A stretch of DNA of 64,000 nucleotides, from the NCBI RefSeq assembly GCF_035958815.1, contig NZ_CP108383.1, positions 2,914,001 through 2,978,000 on the forward strand, read 5' to 3'. The stretch is from Nocardia sp. NBC_01327. GTDB taxonomy: Bacteria; Actinomycetota; Actinomycetes; Mycobacteriales; Mycobacteriaceae. Every line of letters begins with the position of its first letter. Positions within the stretch are counted from its first letter, which is position 1. The notes below the pieces were generated by a model, which ran no database searches, was not told the DNA's origin, and saw only the letters and a program-made list of their open reading frames with translations. Positions 37,865 through 45,615 of this stretch are shown in pieces. The position numbers were made by a program, and so were the translations under genes.

Positions 37865-39349
37865 GTGCTCGATAATCCCGCTGCGACGATGCAGTATCCG
37901 GTGACCAAGCGGGCGTTCGGGCTCGCGATTCTCGTATTGAGCGGGCTGCAGTTGATGGTCGTGCTCGATGGCACCGTCATGATTCTGGCGTTGCCGCGGG
38001 TACAGGAACAACTGGGTCTGTCCAGTGCGGGCAGCGCCTGGACCGTCACCGCGTACGGTCTGCCGTTCGCGGGTCTGATGCTGCTCGGTGGTCGACTAGG
38101 GGACTCCTTCGGCCGCAAGCGCATGCTGATTCTCGGCGTCGGCGTCTTCACGGTGGCTTCGGCCCTCTGCGGCACTGCGCAGAACGAGGCCTGGCTGATC
38201 GCTGCCCGCGCACTGCAGGGCACCGGTGCGGCCATTGCCGCGCCGACCGCATTCGCCTTGGTGGCCACCACTTTCGCGCCCGGCCCGGTCCGAAACCAGG
38301 CCATCGCGATTCTCGGTTCCATGGTGGGCATCGGCTCGGTGGGCGGTCTGGTGGTCGGCGGTGCGCTGACGCAGGTGGATTGGCGCTGGATCTTCTGGAT
38401 CAATGTGCCGATCGGCCTGCTCATCGTGCTCGGTGCGATCTACGAGCTGCACGACACCGAACACCAGCGCATCTCCCTGGATATTCGCGGCGCGGTACTG
38501 GGCACCCTGGCCTGCGCGGCCATCGTGTTCGGCGCGACCGAGGGTCCGCAAATGGGCTGGGACAGCCCGATTATCATCGGCTCGCTGCTCGGCGGACTGG
38601 CGCTGCTGATCGTGTTCGTCTTCGCCGAACGCAGTGTCGCCAATCCGCTGCTGCCATGGTCGCTGTTCGACAGCCGCGATCGCGTGATCTCCTTCGCGGC
38701 CATCTTCCTGGCCTCCGGTGTGCTGGGTGCGACGACGTTCTTCGTGGCGCAGTTCCTGCAGAATGTGCTCGGCTACAGCCCGCTCATGGCGGGTCTGGGC
38801 AGTATCCCGTTCACGCTCGGCGCGGGTGTGGGCACTGCGGTGTCGTCCAAGGCCGTGCAATATGTGCAGCCGCGCTGGCTGCTGTTCGGTTCGGCGATCG
38901 TGCTGGCGGCCGGGCTGTTCTTCGGTTCCACCATCGACAGTTCGGTGCAGTACTTCCCGACGCTGCTCGGACTGCTGTGCGTGGTCGGCTTCGCGGTCGG
39001 CATGGTCATCGTGATCCTGCCGCTGTGCGTACTGGTCGGTGTGGACATGGCGCATATCGGCCCGCTGTCGGCGGTCGGGCAGATGTTCATGAATATGGGC
39101 ACGCCGTTCGCGGTCGGCCTGCTGAGTCCGGTGGCGTTGTCGCGCACGCTGTCGCTGGGCGGCACCACCGGCAAGGTCACCGAAATGACCTCCACGCAGA
39201 TCGATGCGCTCGGTAGTGGTTACACCCTGGTGTTGTTCGTCTGTGCGCTCGGCACGGCCTTCATGGGTTTGCTGTCGCTCTCACTGCGCTACACACCGGA
39301 GCAGCTGTCCCAGGCGCAGCACGCCCAGGACGCCGCGCAGAAGTCGTAG
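37865..39349 (+). CDS. efpA: EfpA-family MFS multidrug exporter (DHA2, 14 TM)
   Basis: 494 residues from a GTG at 37865 (an ATG eight codons later is also possible). Major facilitator motifs: LDGTVMILALP in TM1, GGRLGDSFGRKR loop 2-3, ARALQGTGAAIAAP motif C. The C-terminal SRTLSLGGTTG and YTPEQLSQAQ resemble M. tuberculosis EfpA, whose gene likewise follows cysG. EfpA-type proteins export drugs and have recently been linked to lipid transport in the envelope. The orthology call rests on remembered sequence similarity plus gene order. Confidence 0.85.
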   Translation: MLDNPAATMQYPVTKRAFGLAILVLSGLQLMVVLDGTVMILALPRVQEQLGLSSAGSAWTVTAYGLPFAGLMLLGGRLGDSFGRKRMLILGVGVFTVASALCGTAQNEAWLIAARALQGTGAAIAAPTAFALVATTFAPGPVRNQAIAILGSMVGIGSVGGLVVGGALTQVDWRWIFWINVPIGLLIVLGAIYELHDTEHQRISLDIRGAVLGTLACAAIVFGATEGPQMGWDSPIIIGSLLGGLALLIVFVFAERSVANPLLPWSLFDSRDRVISFAAIFLASGVLGATTFFVAQFLQNVLGYSPLMAGLGSIPFTLGAGVGTAVSSKAVQYVQPRWLLFGSAIVLAAGLFFGSTIDSSVQYFPTLLGLLCVVGFAVGMVIVILPLCVLVGVDMAHIGPLSAVGQMFMNMGTPFAVGLLSPVALSRTLSLGGTTGKVTEMTSTQIDALGSGYTLVLFVCALGTAFMGLLSLSLRYTPEQLSQAQHAQDAAQKS

Positions 39350-39359
39350 GGGACCCGCG

Positions 39360-40355
39360 TCACCCGTCCTGGGGGACCCGGGTCACCGCGATCGCCGATT
39401 CGCTGAGGCTGCCGAGATAGAGGGCGCCGTCATGTTCGGCGGCGGCGGTCACCATGGCGTAATCGGTGCCCTCGCGCTGCAGATCGTGCACGAGCGTGCC
39501 GTCGAAGTCGAAGGCCATGGCCCAGACGGTGCGGGCCGGTTTCGGTTGCAGCCGTTCGGGAATCGCCCACGAGATCTGCCGCAGGATGCCCGGGAGCGGA
39601 AGCAGGGTGTCCAGCAAGGGATTTCGCGGTGAGGCGAGCGATACCCAGATCAGGCCATCGCTGCCGAGATACATATTGTCCGGGAAGCCAGGCAGGTTCT
39701 CGACGAGGCGGTCGCAGGTGCCCGCCTGCGGGCCGGACAGCCGATACCGGGTGACGCGGTACGCGCCGGTCTCGGCGACCAGTACGCAGGAGCGGTCCGG
39801 TGCGAGCACCACGCCGTTCGCGAAATCCAGTCCGTCGATGAGGGTTTCGACCCTGCCGTCCGGATTGCGGCGCAACAGGCGCCCGGTGCCGGAGTGCTCC
39901 ATGATGTCGCCCATCCACTGCCGCAGCGGCCAGCGACGCGAGGACTCGGAGAAGTAAATGGTCCCGTCGCCGTCGGCGACCACATTGCTGGTGAAATTCA
40001 AGGCCTCCCCGTCCACCTCCGCCACCAGCACCTCGATCGCACCACCCGGCTTGTCCAGCCGCAGCAGCCCACGCTCGGCATCGCAAATCAGCAGTGCCCC
40101 CTCGGATTCCACATGCAACCCGAGCGGCCGCCCACCGGTATCCCCGATCCGCTCCACCGCCCCGGTCACCGCATCGACCGCCAGAATCGCCCCACCCTCG
40201 ACCCCCGTCAGCAGCCGCCCATCAGCCCCGATCACCACGTCCTCCGGCCCCCGCCCAGGCAATTCGAGCAACTGCAGCGCAGGCATCACAGGCGTACTAC
40301 GGGTTTCGCGCGCGCGAGCAGTGGCATGCGGCGGCGTCCACCGGTGAGGTTGCAT
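39360..40355 (-). CDS. SMP-30/strictosidine-synthase-like six-bladed beta-propeller protein
   Basis: 331 residues from the ATG at 40355. The start gives the family-typical N-terminus (MQPHRWTPP, then a basic Ala/Arg stretch) before the first blade GPEDVVIGADGRLLTG. Further blades: LNFTSNVVADGDGTIYFSE, DGLDFANGVVLAPD and LPGFPDNMYLGSDGLIWVS, matching the strictosidine-synthase conserved region. Relatives hydrolyse lactones or are non-enzymatic. No signal peptide. The gene ends ten bases from the convergent exporter gene. Confidence 0.85.
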   Translation of the reverse strand: MQPHRWTPPHATARARETRSTPVMPALQLLELPGRGPEDVVIGADGRLLTGVEGGAILAVDAVTGAVERIGDTGGRPLGLHVESEGALLICDAERGLLRLDKPGGAIEVLVAEVDGEALNFTSNVVADGDGTIYFSESSRRWPLRQWMGDIMEHSGTGRLLRRNPDGRVETLIDGLDFANGVVLAPDRSCVLVAETGAYRVTRYRLSGPQAGTCDRLVENLPGFPDNMYLGSDGLIWVSLASPRNPLLDTLLPLPGILRQISWAIPERLQPKPARTVWAMAFDFDGTLVHDLQREGTDYAMVTAAAEHDGALYLGSLSESAIAVTRVPQDG

Positions 40356-40440
40356 CGACATGGATTCCAGTATCTGCCAACGCAACGCACAGCGCGAGGA
40401 TGAAGGCACTCGCCACCCGCTGCGCGAGGATGAAGAGATC

Positions 40441-40569
40441 CGTCACCTCGCCGCGTGGGAAGGGGCCGTCACCTCGCCGTGTGGGAAGAGGCCGTCACCT
40501 CGCCGTGTGGGAAGAGACCGCCACCTCGTCGCGTGAGCAGAGACCGCCACCTGTCGCGCGAGGGTGCCG
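40441..40569. repeat. Tandem 26-bp minisatellite, five units
   Basis: Units start at 40441, 40467, 40493, 40519 and 40545. Units 2 and 3 are almost identical (CGTCACCTCGCCGTGTGGGA then AGAG), and units 1, 4 and 5 are progressively diverged. Two earlier GCGCGAGGATGAAG copies (40392, 40422) look like older units with a 30-bp step. The spacer 40356-40826 contains no convincing gene; the open frames across it are by-products of the repeat. Confidence 0.9.
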
Positions 40570-40627
40570 CCTGGAGTAGTGGAAGCGCGGCAGTCCGAAC
40601 TTCCCCTTGGGGTGCAGCGCCGGACAC

Positions 40628-40753
40628 GTGTGGGCGGCAACGCTATACGGGTGCGGGACCGGGGTGCTGCTGCACGTGTGGGACAAGCGTGTTGCAACAC
40701 GGTGTGGGACGAGCGTCCGGCAGCGCGGTGTGGGATGGGGGTGCTGATATGCG
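40628..40753. repeat. Second, degenerate block of the same about 26-bp periodicity
   Basis: GTGTGGG or GTGCGGG recurs at 40628, 40651, 40676, 40702 and 40728, spacings 23, 25, 26 and 26, with GAGCGT or GGGGGT following. The shared GTGTGGGA heptamer core and 26-bp step connect it to the block at 40441-40569. It ends about 75 bp before the HD-domain gene. Confidence 0.75.
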
Positions 40754-40826
40754 GCCGGGGCACAGTGGCGAAGAGCACCGTGATTCAGGGCTGTTGTCGC
40801 GGCGGGACATTCGGCAGACTGCGTAG

Positions 40827-41462
40827 ATGGGGACGAGTTTGGACGCAGAACTGCTGGACCGCTGGACCGAGCTGGCTGGACCGTCGGCGCGGGCGGTAGG
40901 GGAGGACCTGGTACGCCGGTACAGCGAACCGCACCGGCGCTATCACACCGTCGAGCATCTGGCCGCAATGCTGAACATCATCGACGACCTGGCCGCCGAC
41001 GCCGCCGATATCACCGCCGTGCGCTACGCGGCCTTCTTCCACGACGCCGTGTACTCGGTGGAGGGCGGCGACAATGAGGAAGCCAGCGCCGCGCTCGCCG
41101 AAACCGCCCTGCCTACACTGGGTGTGAACGCCGAGTTGGTAGCCGAGGTCGCCCGCCTGGTCCGCCTCACGGCCGGGCACCACCCGGACCCGTCCGATCG
41201 CAACGGCGGTGTCCTCTGCGACGCCGACCTGGCCATCCTCGCCGCCGGCGAATCCGCCTATGCCGCATACGCAACCGCGGTCCGCGCCGAGTACGCGCAC
41301 GTCCCCGACGAGCTGTTCCGCAAAGGCCGGGCAGCAGTCCTCCAGGGCCTCATCCAACAGCAGCACCTCTTCCGCACCCCCACCGCGCGCGCCCGCTACG
41401 ACAGCGCGGCCCGCACCAACCTCGCCGCCGAGCTGAAAACCCTCGCCGACCCGGACGACTGA
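40827..41462 (+). CDS. HD-superfamily metal-dependent phosphohydrolase-like protein
   Basis: 211 residues. YHTVEHLAAML, AAFFHDAVYS and DADLAILA supply the H...HD...D metal ligands of the predicted HD hydrolase group (COG4339-like). The natural substrate of this group is unknown; related HD proteins cleave nucleotides. The upstream minisatellite may carry the promoter. The start ATG has no strong ribosome site. Confidence 0.85.
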   Translation: MGTSLDAELLDRWTELAGPSARAVGEDLVRRYSEPHRRYHTVEHLAAMLNIIDDLAADAADITAVRYAAFFHDAVYSVEGGDNEEASAALAETALPTLGVNAELVAEVARLVRLTAGHHPDPSDRNGGVLCDADLAILAAGESAYAAYATAVRAEYAHVPDELFRKGRAAVLQGLIQQQHLFRTPTARARYDSAARTNLAAELKTLADPDD

Positions 41463-41610
41463 CCCGCCGATGCCCCGAGCGGGCTCAACCGTCAATGCGT
41501 CTGCGCGTCAGCCACAACCGAAACAGTCCGTTCGGCCACACCGAGCACAACTTGAGACATGTTGTCGTCCGAGAACTCTTACCAAATGCAAAAGACAAAG
41601 ACGCCCGGAC

Positions 41611-41658
41611 ATGACGAAGCAAAACAAGACGACGAAAGATAAAACCGCGAAAGTCTGA
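41611..41658 (+). other. Possible 15-residue lysine-rich leader ORF before the HNH gene
   Basis: ATG at 41611 encodes MTKQNKTTKDKTAKV and then stops, inside a markedly A-rich stretch (41575-41660) unlike the surrounding GC-rich DNA. No ribosome site is evident. The rest of 41463-41721 has no gene. It may merely be an accident of the A-rich composition. Confidence 0.25.
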
Positions 41659-41709
41659 ATATCCTTATATCACAACGGAATTCGCCTTTCCGAGTCTGTT
41701 TACCCGGAG

Positions 41710-41715
41710 TAGAAT
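41710..41715 (+). promoter_or_regulatory. Probable -10 element (TAGAAT) of a leaderless HNH mRNA
   Basis: TAGAAT ends seven bases before the ATG at 41722, the distance expected when transcription starts at the A of the start codon. The AAAGG between them is too close to serve as a ribosome site. No good -35 is visible. Confidence 0.4.
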
Positions 41716-41721
41716 AAAGGC

Positions 41722-43230
41722 ATGGAATCAAGGGAAGAAACCGCAATCACGACCGGTGCAGCCGCACTGGTCGCGGCGGTCGATTCCCTCACCGCGTTGT
41801 CGTTGATTCCGTTGCCCGACACCGACATTGTCGAGTTGATGCAGCAGATCGAGACCAGCACCCGCCGGTTGGCGTCGGTGCAACGGGACCTGATCGTGCA
41901 AGCGTGCGCCCGGTCGTTGCCCACCAAGAACGGTTCCGGGAGCCCGGCCCTGTATTTGCAAGCGGTGCTGCACATCTCGCACGGGGACGCGATCAACCGG
42001 TGGCGCACCGCCGAAGACCTCGCCGTGTGGCATCGGGTCGGTGACGAACCCGATCCGGCCCCGGTCCTGCCGTGTTCGGCCCAGGCTCTCGATGACGGGG
42101 CGATCTCTCTCGATCATGTGCGGGTGATCCGGCAGGTGATGAACCGGTTGCCCAGCAAAGTCCCCGCCGAAGCTCGCGCCTATGCCGAAGAAGAACTGGC
42201 CCGGCAAGCGCGCGCGTTGGATCCGACGCATCTGCCCAGGATCGGGGAGCGGATCCTCGGTTACCTCGACCCGGACGGCAAACTCACCGACGATGACGAC
42301 CGCCAGCGCTTGCGCAGCGCGAGTGCGAGTCCGCAACGCTACGACCTGATGTCCACCCTCACCGTCGAACTCACCCCCGATGCGCGTGGGGCCTTCGATG
42401 CGGTCATGGCCAAGTTGGCGCGTCCGGGCATGTGCAATCCTGCGGACAAGGAAAGCCCGTGGGCCGAGGACGAGGACAACCCGATCCCCCGGGACGTACT
42501 GGAGGCCTGCGCCGCCCGCGACGAACGCACGAAGGTCCAACGCCAGCACGATGCGTTGCTGGCGGTGCTGCACCCGGACTTCAACCCGGCCAAGCTCGGC
42601 TCCCATCGCGGGCTGCCGGTCTCGACCATCCTCACCATGAGCATCGAAGATGTGGAACGCGTGGCCGGGGTGGCCACCACCGCGACCGGTGGGACGGTGC
42701 CGGTTCCCGAGGCGTTGAAGTTGGTGGCCCGCCGGTCCAAGACGTTCGTGCTGGTGAAGAACAAGGACGGCATGCCCCTGCACCTGGGCGAAGCGCGCCT
42801 GGCGAATCCGGCGCAGCGGTTGGCGTTGATCGCCACCGAACGCGGCTGCACCCGCCCCGGTTGCTCCGCTCCGGCGAGCATGGCCGCCGTGCATCATGTG
42901 ACCGAGTTCTGCAAGGGCGGGCGCACCGATATCGAGAACCTGACCCTGGCGTGCGATCACTGCCACGCCCTCGTCAAAGACGGCCCACGCGGGTGGAAGA
43001 CGATCAAACTCGGTGCGGATTCAGACTTCCCGGGCCGTACCGCGTGGATCGCTCCTGCCCATGTGGACCCGTCCGGGACTCCGCAGGTCAATCATCTGCA
43101 CCATCCCGACGAGTTGATGGCCGAGGCTCCGCCGTCGCTGCGGCCTGGCAGGGTGTGTCGTGCCTGGGGGTTGTCCCCGGTGCGGTACCGGGTGCTGCGT
43201 CGGGTCGCCACACCGCCACCGCGACAATAG
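41722..43230 (+). CDS. DUF222 / HNH endonuclease (13E12 family)
   Basis: 502 residues. The N-terminal DUF222 region covers about 25-340. The HNH zinc-finger nuclease is at about 374-420: CTRPGC, HHVTEFCKGGRTDIENL and ACDHCHALV, giving two CxxC-type pairs and the H-N-H catalytic residues. This family is multi-copy in actinobacteria (13E12 repeats of M. tuberculosis) and its biology is unsettled; a homing or mobile role is often supposed. Codon usage contains more G-ending Leu/Val/Ala codons than neighbours. It is flanked by an A-rich leader, a perfect palindrome 16 bp after the stop, and a long inverted-repeat region, all hints of a mobile unit. Confidence 0.92.
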   Translation: MESREETAITTGAAALVAAVDSLTALSLIPLPDTDIVELMQQIETSTRRLASVQRDLIVQACARSLPTKNGSGSPALYLQAVLHISHGDAINRWRTAEDLAVWHRVGDEPDPAPVLPCSAQALDDGAISLDHVRVIRQVMNRLPSKVPAEARAYAEEELARQARALDPTHLPRIGERILGYLDPDGKLTDDDDRQRLRSASASPQRYDLMSTLTVELTPDARGAFDAVMAKLARPGMCNPADKESPWAEDEDNPIPRDVLEACAARDERTKVQRQHDALLAVLHPDFNPAKLGSHRGLPVSTILTMSIEDVERVAGVATTATGGTVPVPEALKLVARRSKTFVLVKNKDGMPLHLGEARLANPAQRLALIATERGCTRPGCSAPASMAAVHHVTEFCKGGRTDIENLTLACDHCHALVKDGPRGWKTIKLGADSDFPGRTAWIAPAHVDPSGTPQVNHLHHPDELMAEAPPSLRPGRVCRAWGLSPVRYRVLRRVATPPPRQ

Positions 43231-43246
43231 GTTTCCCGCCCCGTGT

Positions 43247-43271
43247 CACCGACAGGATTATCCTGTCGGTG
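43247..43271. terminator. Perfect palindrome with 12-bp arms immediately after the HNH gene
   Basis: CACCGACAGGAT and ATCCTGTCGGTG with a single T between them. It starts 17 bp after the HNH stop codon. A one-base loop is poor for an RNA hairpin but ideal for a dimeric protein site, so a nuclease or recombinase target is an alternative to a terminator. Confidence 0.7.
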
Positions 43272-43352
43272 CTACAGGTCGTTGCCTATCAGGGTATTTC
43301 GAGACCGGCTCGCCTGCGGAACCTGAACCATGCACCTCGATCGAGCCCCGTG

Positions 43353-43502
43353 CTGACCAACCCTGCCCGGGAGGCAAGAAACCCAGGTGCACCGACCGTT
43401 TCGGCATAGAACCCGTCGGCTACCGGGGATCGAACAGCGGGTGTCTCAGCGGCACAACGGTTATCGGGTCTGTGCCGTGCGGATACCTGCTGTGCGGTCG
43501 GA
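43353..43502 (+). repeat. Repeat element part A, left copy
   Basis: About 150 bp, from CTGACCAACCCTGCCCGGG to CTGTGCGGTCGG. By eye about nine bases in ten are identical to the reverse complement of 43848-43999. It contains CAAGAAACCCAGGTGCACCG and AACAGCGGGTGTCTCAGCGG, both conserved in the partner. Short open frames on both strands give similar peptides because of the symmetry; they are not treated as genes. Confidence 0.9.
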
Positions 43503-43637
43503 GCACAGGGCTTCCCTGCCCCTGCCAGGCCGACCCGTCCCCCTGCAGCTGTTGCCCGAGTGGGCCTTTCGGGTTCTTGATCTCGTCCCTGTGTTCCAGG
43601 CGTCCTTCGTCTTTTCGTGTTTGTCTCGGAAACCGGA

Positions 43638-43795
43638 CCACAGCCGGTCTTCCGGCTGGTACCGCGGATTCCCTCGTGACCGCGGAAGGTAAATCGGGTA
43701 CCCCACCCGACGCCACCAGCACAGCCATCTCGGGCCCTGCCCGCACCCCGTGACCCAACACTGCCTCTCGGCACAAGCAACCCAGGTGCACCGGC
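43638..43795 (+). repeat. Repeat element part B plus degenerate start of part A, left copy
   Basis: Part B (43638-43750, ACCACAGCCGGTC... to ...GCCCGCACCCC) matches the reverse complement of 44000-44113, with the run GGAAGGTAAATCGGGTACCC fully identical. It is followed at 43751-43795 by a degraded copy of the beginning of part A (GTGACCCAAC..., ending ACCCAGGTGCACCGG). So the B-A order of the right copy recurs here in decayed form. Confidence 0.85.
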
Positions 43796-43847
43796 CTCAT
43801 CTCGGCCTCGAAACCCCCTGAAGCGGGCACCACACAACCCTTCTCTC

Positions 43848-44113
43848 CGACCACACAGCAGGTGTACGCACGGCATAGAACCGATAACCGCTGTGCCGCT
43901 GAGACACCCGCTGTTCCATCCCCCGGGGCCGACGGTTTCTATGCCGAAACAGCCGGTGCACCTGGGTTTCTTGCTGCCCGGGCAGGGTTGGTCAGCAGGG
44001 GGTGCGGGCAAAGCCCGAGATGGCCGTGCTGGGCGCGTTGGGAGGGGTACCCGATTTACCTTCCGCAGTCAGGAGCGGACCTGCGGTTCCAGCGGGGTCG
44101 ACCGGCTGTGGTG
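43848..44113 (-). repeat. Repeat element B-A, right copy in inverted orientation
   Basis: 266 bp. Read on the minus strand it is B (44113-44000) directly joined to A (43999-43848). It pairs with the two left segments as an inverted repeat spanning 43353-44113. The whole region 43231-44157 (927 bp) has no credible gene: open frames exist but none has ribosome sites or recognisable domains, and the sequence symmetry explains them. Confidence 0.88.
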
Positions 44114-44157
44114 CCGTTCTCGAGACGAAAACTAAAAACCGACTTGGTGGGCTGACC

Positions 44158-44994
44158 TCAGGAGTGGGTGGTTGTGATCAGGGTGCGTACCTGGTCGGCG
44201 TAGGCGGTGGGGTGGGTGAGATTTCCGTTGTGGCCGCCGGGGAATTCGGCGACGGGGGTGTTCAGGAGTTTGCTGAGTTCGGTTGCGCATTTGCGGTCGA
44301 AGACCTGGTGGGGGGTGTGGCGGCCCTGGGCGGGCACGATCTGGACTTCGGTTTGCTGTAGCGACAGGGCGTCGAGCCAATCCTCGCGGACGGCCGTGAA
44401 GTCGTGCTCGATGAAATAGCCGAAGTTGGCGGCTCTTTCGGCGGTGATGGGTATCGGGCGCACGTTCGGTTCGATTTCCTGATCGGCGGGATTGATACCG
44501 AGGGTGCGCGCCATGGGTGCGAGCGCCGCCTGCCAGCCCTCGGCCCGGTACACCTGCTGGCAGTGTTCGAGCTCGCGCATATGCAGGGCGCGGTCGGTGG
44601 CGGCCAGCAGCCACGGTGAGACCGGTTCGTGCGCGATGAGCAGCTGAAGCTGTTCGGGATGCGTTGTGGCCATGTGCAATCCGATGGAGGCGCCCAGGCT
44701 GCAGCCGAGCATGCGCACCGGCCCGTCGGCGACCTCGGACAGCAGGCGGTGCACATCGTCCGCGTGTGTCGCGACGGTGACGGTCCGGGAGTCGTGAATT
44801 CGACTGTGCGACAACCCTCGTCGGTCGTAGGTGACAACGGTGAAGTCGCTCTCCAGTCGTCGCACGAGATCCTCGCTGCGCCGTGCGTCGCCCTCGCCGC
44901 TCTGTGAGATGAGCAGCATCGGCCCGGCGCCGCGAATCTCGTAGTAGAGCTCGGCTCCGGGGACCTGCAGGGTGGCGGTTTCGATCGTGTTCAT
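44158..44994 (-). CDS. Alpha/beta hydrolase
   Basis: 278 residues from the ATG at 44994. VTYDRRGLSHS, then the nucleophile elbow MLGCSLGASIGL with the catalytic Ser, and GGHNGNLTHP as the His motif near the C-terminus. This resembles small esterase or haloperoxidase-like hydrolases that are often controlled by a divergent MarR or TetR protein. The start codon is 17 bp from a triple-box palindrome shared with the MarR gene, so the MarR protein is the obvious regulator. Substrate unknown. Confidence 0.88.
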   Translation of the reverse strand: MNTIETATLQVPGAELYYEIRGAGPMLLISQSGEGDARRSEDLVRRLESDFTVVTYDRRGLSHSRIHDSRTVTVATHADDVHRLLSEVADGPVRMLGCSLGASIGLHMATTHPEQLQLLIAHEPVSPWLLAATDRALHMRELEHCQQVYRAEGWQAALAPMARTLGINPADQEIEPNVRPIPITAERAANFGYFIEHDFTAVREDWLDALSLQQTEVQIVPAQGRHTPHQVFDRKCATELSKLLNTPVAEFPGGHNGNLTHPTAYADQVRTLITTTHS

Positions 44995-45010
44995 GCCACT
45001 GACCATAATC

Positions 45011-45052
45011 CATCAATCCTGATACATCAATACTGATGTATCAGGATTGATG
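45011..45052. promoter_or_regulatory. Operator: perfect 19-bp-arm palindrome composed of three ATCAnnnnTGAT boxes
   Basis: CATCAATCCTGATACATCA (45011-45029) and TGATGTATCAGGATTGATG (45034-45052) are perfect arms around ATAC. Within them lie three boxes of the form ATCAnnnnTGAT at 45012, 45026 and 45040, exactly 14 bp apart. The array occupies the divergent promoter of the hydrolase and MarR genes, and its right end is 12 bp from the MarR start. Confidence 0.85.
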
Positions 45053-45064
45053 TACCGTGAGCCC

Positions 45065-45505
45065 ATGAATGGAGTCGAGCTGTTCCTGCTGGGGCGCACG
45101 CTGATGAAGCTCGGTGAGCAGTCGCTGCCCGAGGTCGCACAGCGCGGCAGTCACCGCGGGGTACTGGTGGCGCTCAGCGACATCCTCGACCACCCGGGCA
45201 CCACCATCAGTGAGATCGCCGCCCGCACCGGATTGCCGCAGAGCGCGGTCTCGAACGCCGTGGCGCGGTTGAAGGAATCCGGGTCCATCACCACGGCCCC
45301 GGATCCGCGCGACGGCCGCCGCACCCTCATCAGCCGTGCCGCAGAGGTGTCCGAACGTGTCACGCAGGTGCGCGCGACCACCATTCACGATGCCCTCGCC
45401 CGTGCCCTCGGAACCGATGACGCGGCCGCTGTCGAGGAGGTCGCCGCCGCACTGTCCCTGCTGTCGGAACGCTTGCGGGTACGCCCGGCCGATCCGGCGT
45501 CCTAG
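45065..45505 (+). CDS. MarR-family transcriptional regulator
   Basis: 146 residues from the ATG at 45065; an earlier in-frame start lies inside the operator. The winged helix-turn-helix reads TTISEIAARTGLPQSAVSNAVARL, with the wing residues DPRDGRRTL, as in MarR proteins. Helices at both ends would form the dimer. It is divergent from the alpha/beta hydrolase with a triple-box operator between them; autoregulation with ligand release is expected for such pairs. Confidence 0.92.
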   Translation: MNGVELFLLGRTLMKLGEQSLPEVAQRGSHRGVLVALSDILDHPGTTISEIAARTGLPQSAVSNAVARLKESGSITTAPDPRDGRRTLISRAAEVSERVTQVRATTIHDALARALGTDDAAAVEEVAAALSLLSERLRVRPADPAS

Positions 45506-45615
45506 CCCGAACCGCTCGTGCGGCCGCGGTCGGCGGGTGCAGGTATCGTCGGTGCGGGGGATCGACGGCGCTGGATACAAGGTCCGTGCCCCTTGCCCCA
45601 TGAGGACGGACTCTG

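Noticed and set aside
40427..40566. CRISPR-like array
   Set aside because: Units are contiguous 26-bp repeats without unique spacers and no cas genes are nearby; it is a minisatellite.
43289..44011. Open frames of 80-240 codons on both strands over the HNH downstream region
   Set aside because: Their similarity to one another is caused by the inverted repeat; no ribosome sites, domains or coding bias support translation.
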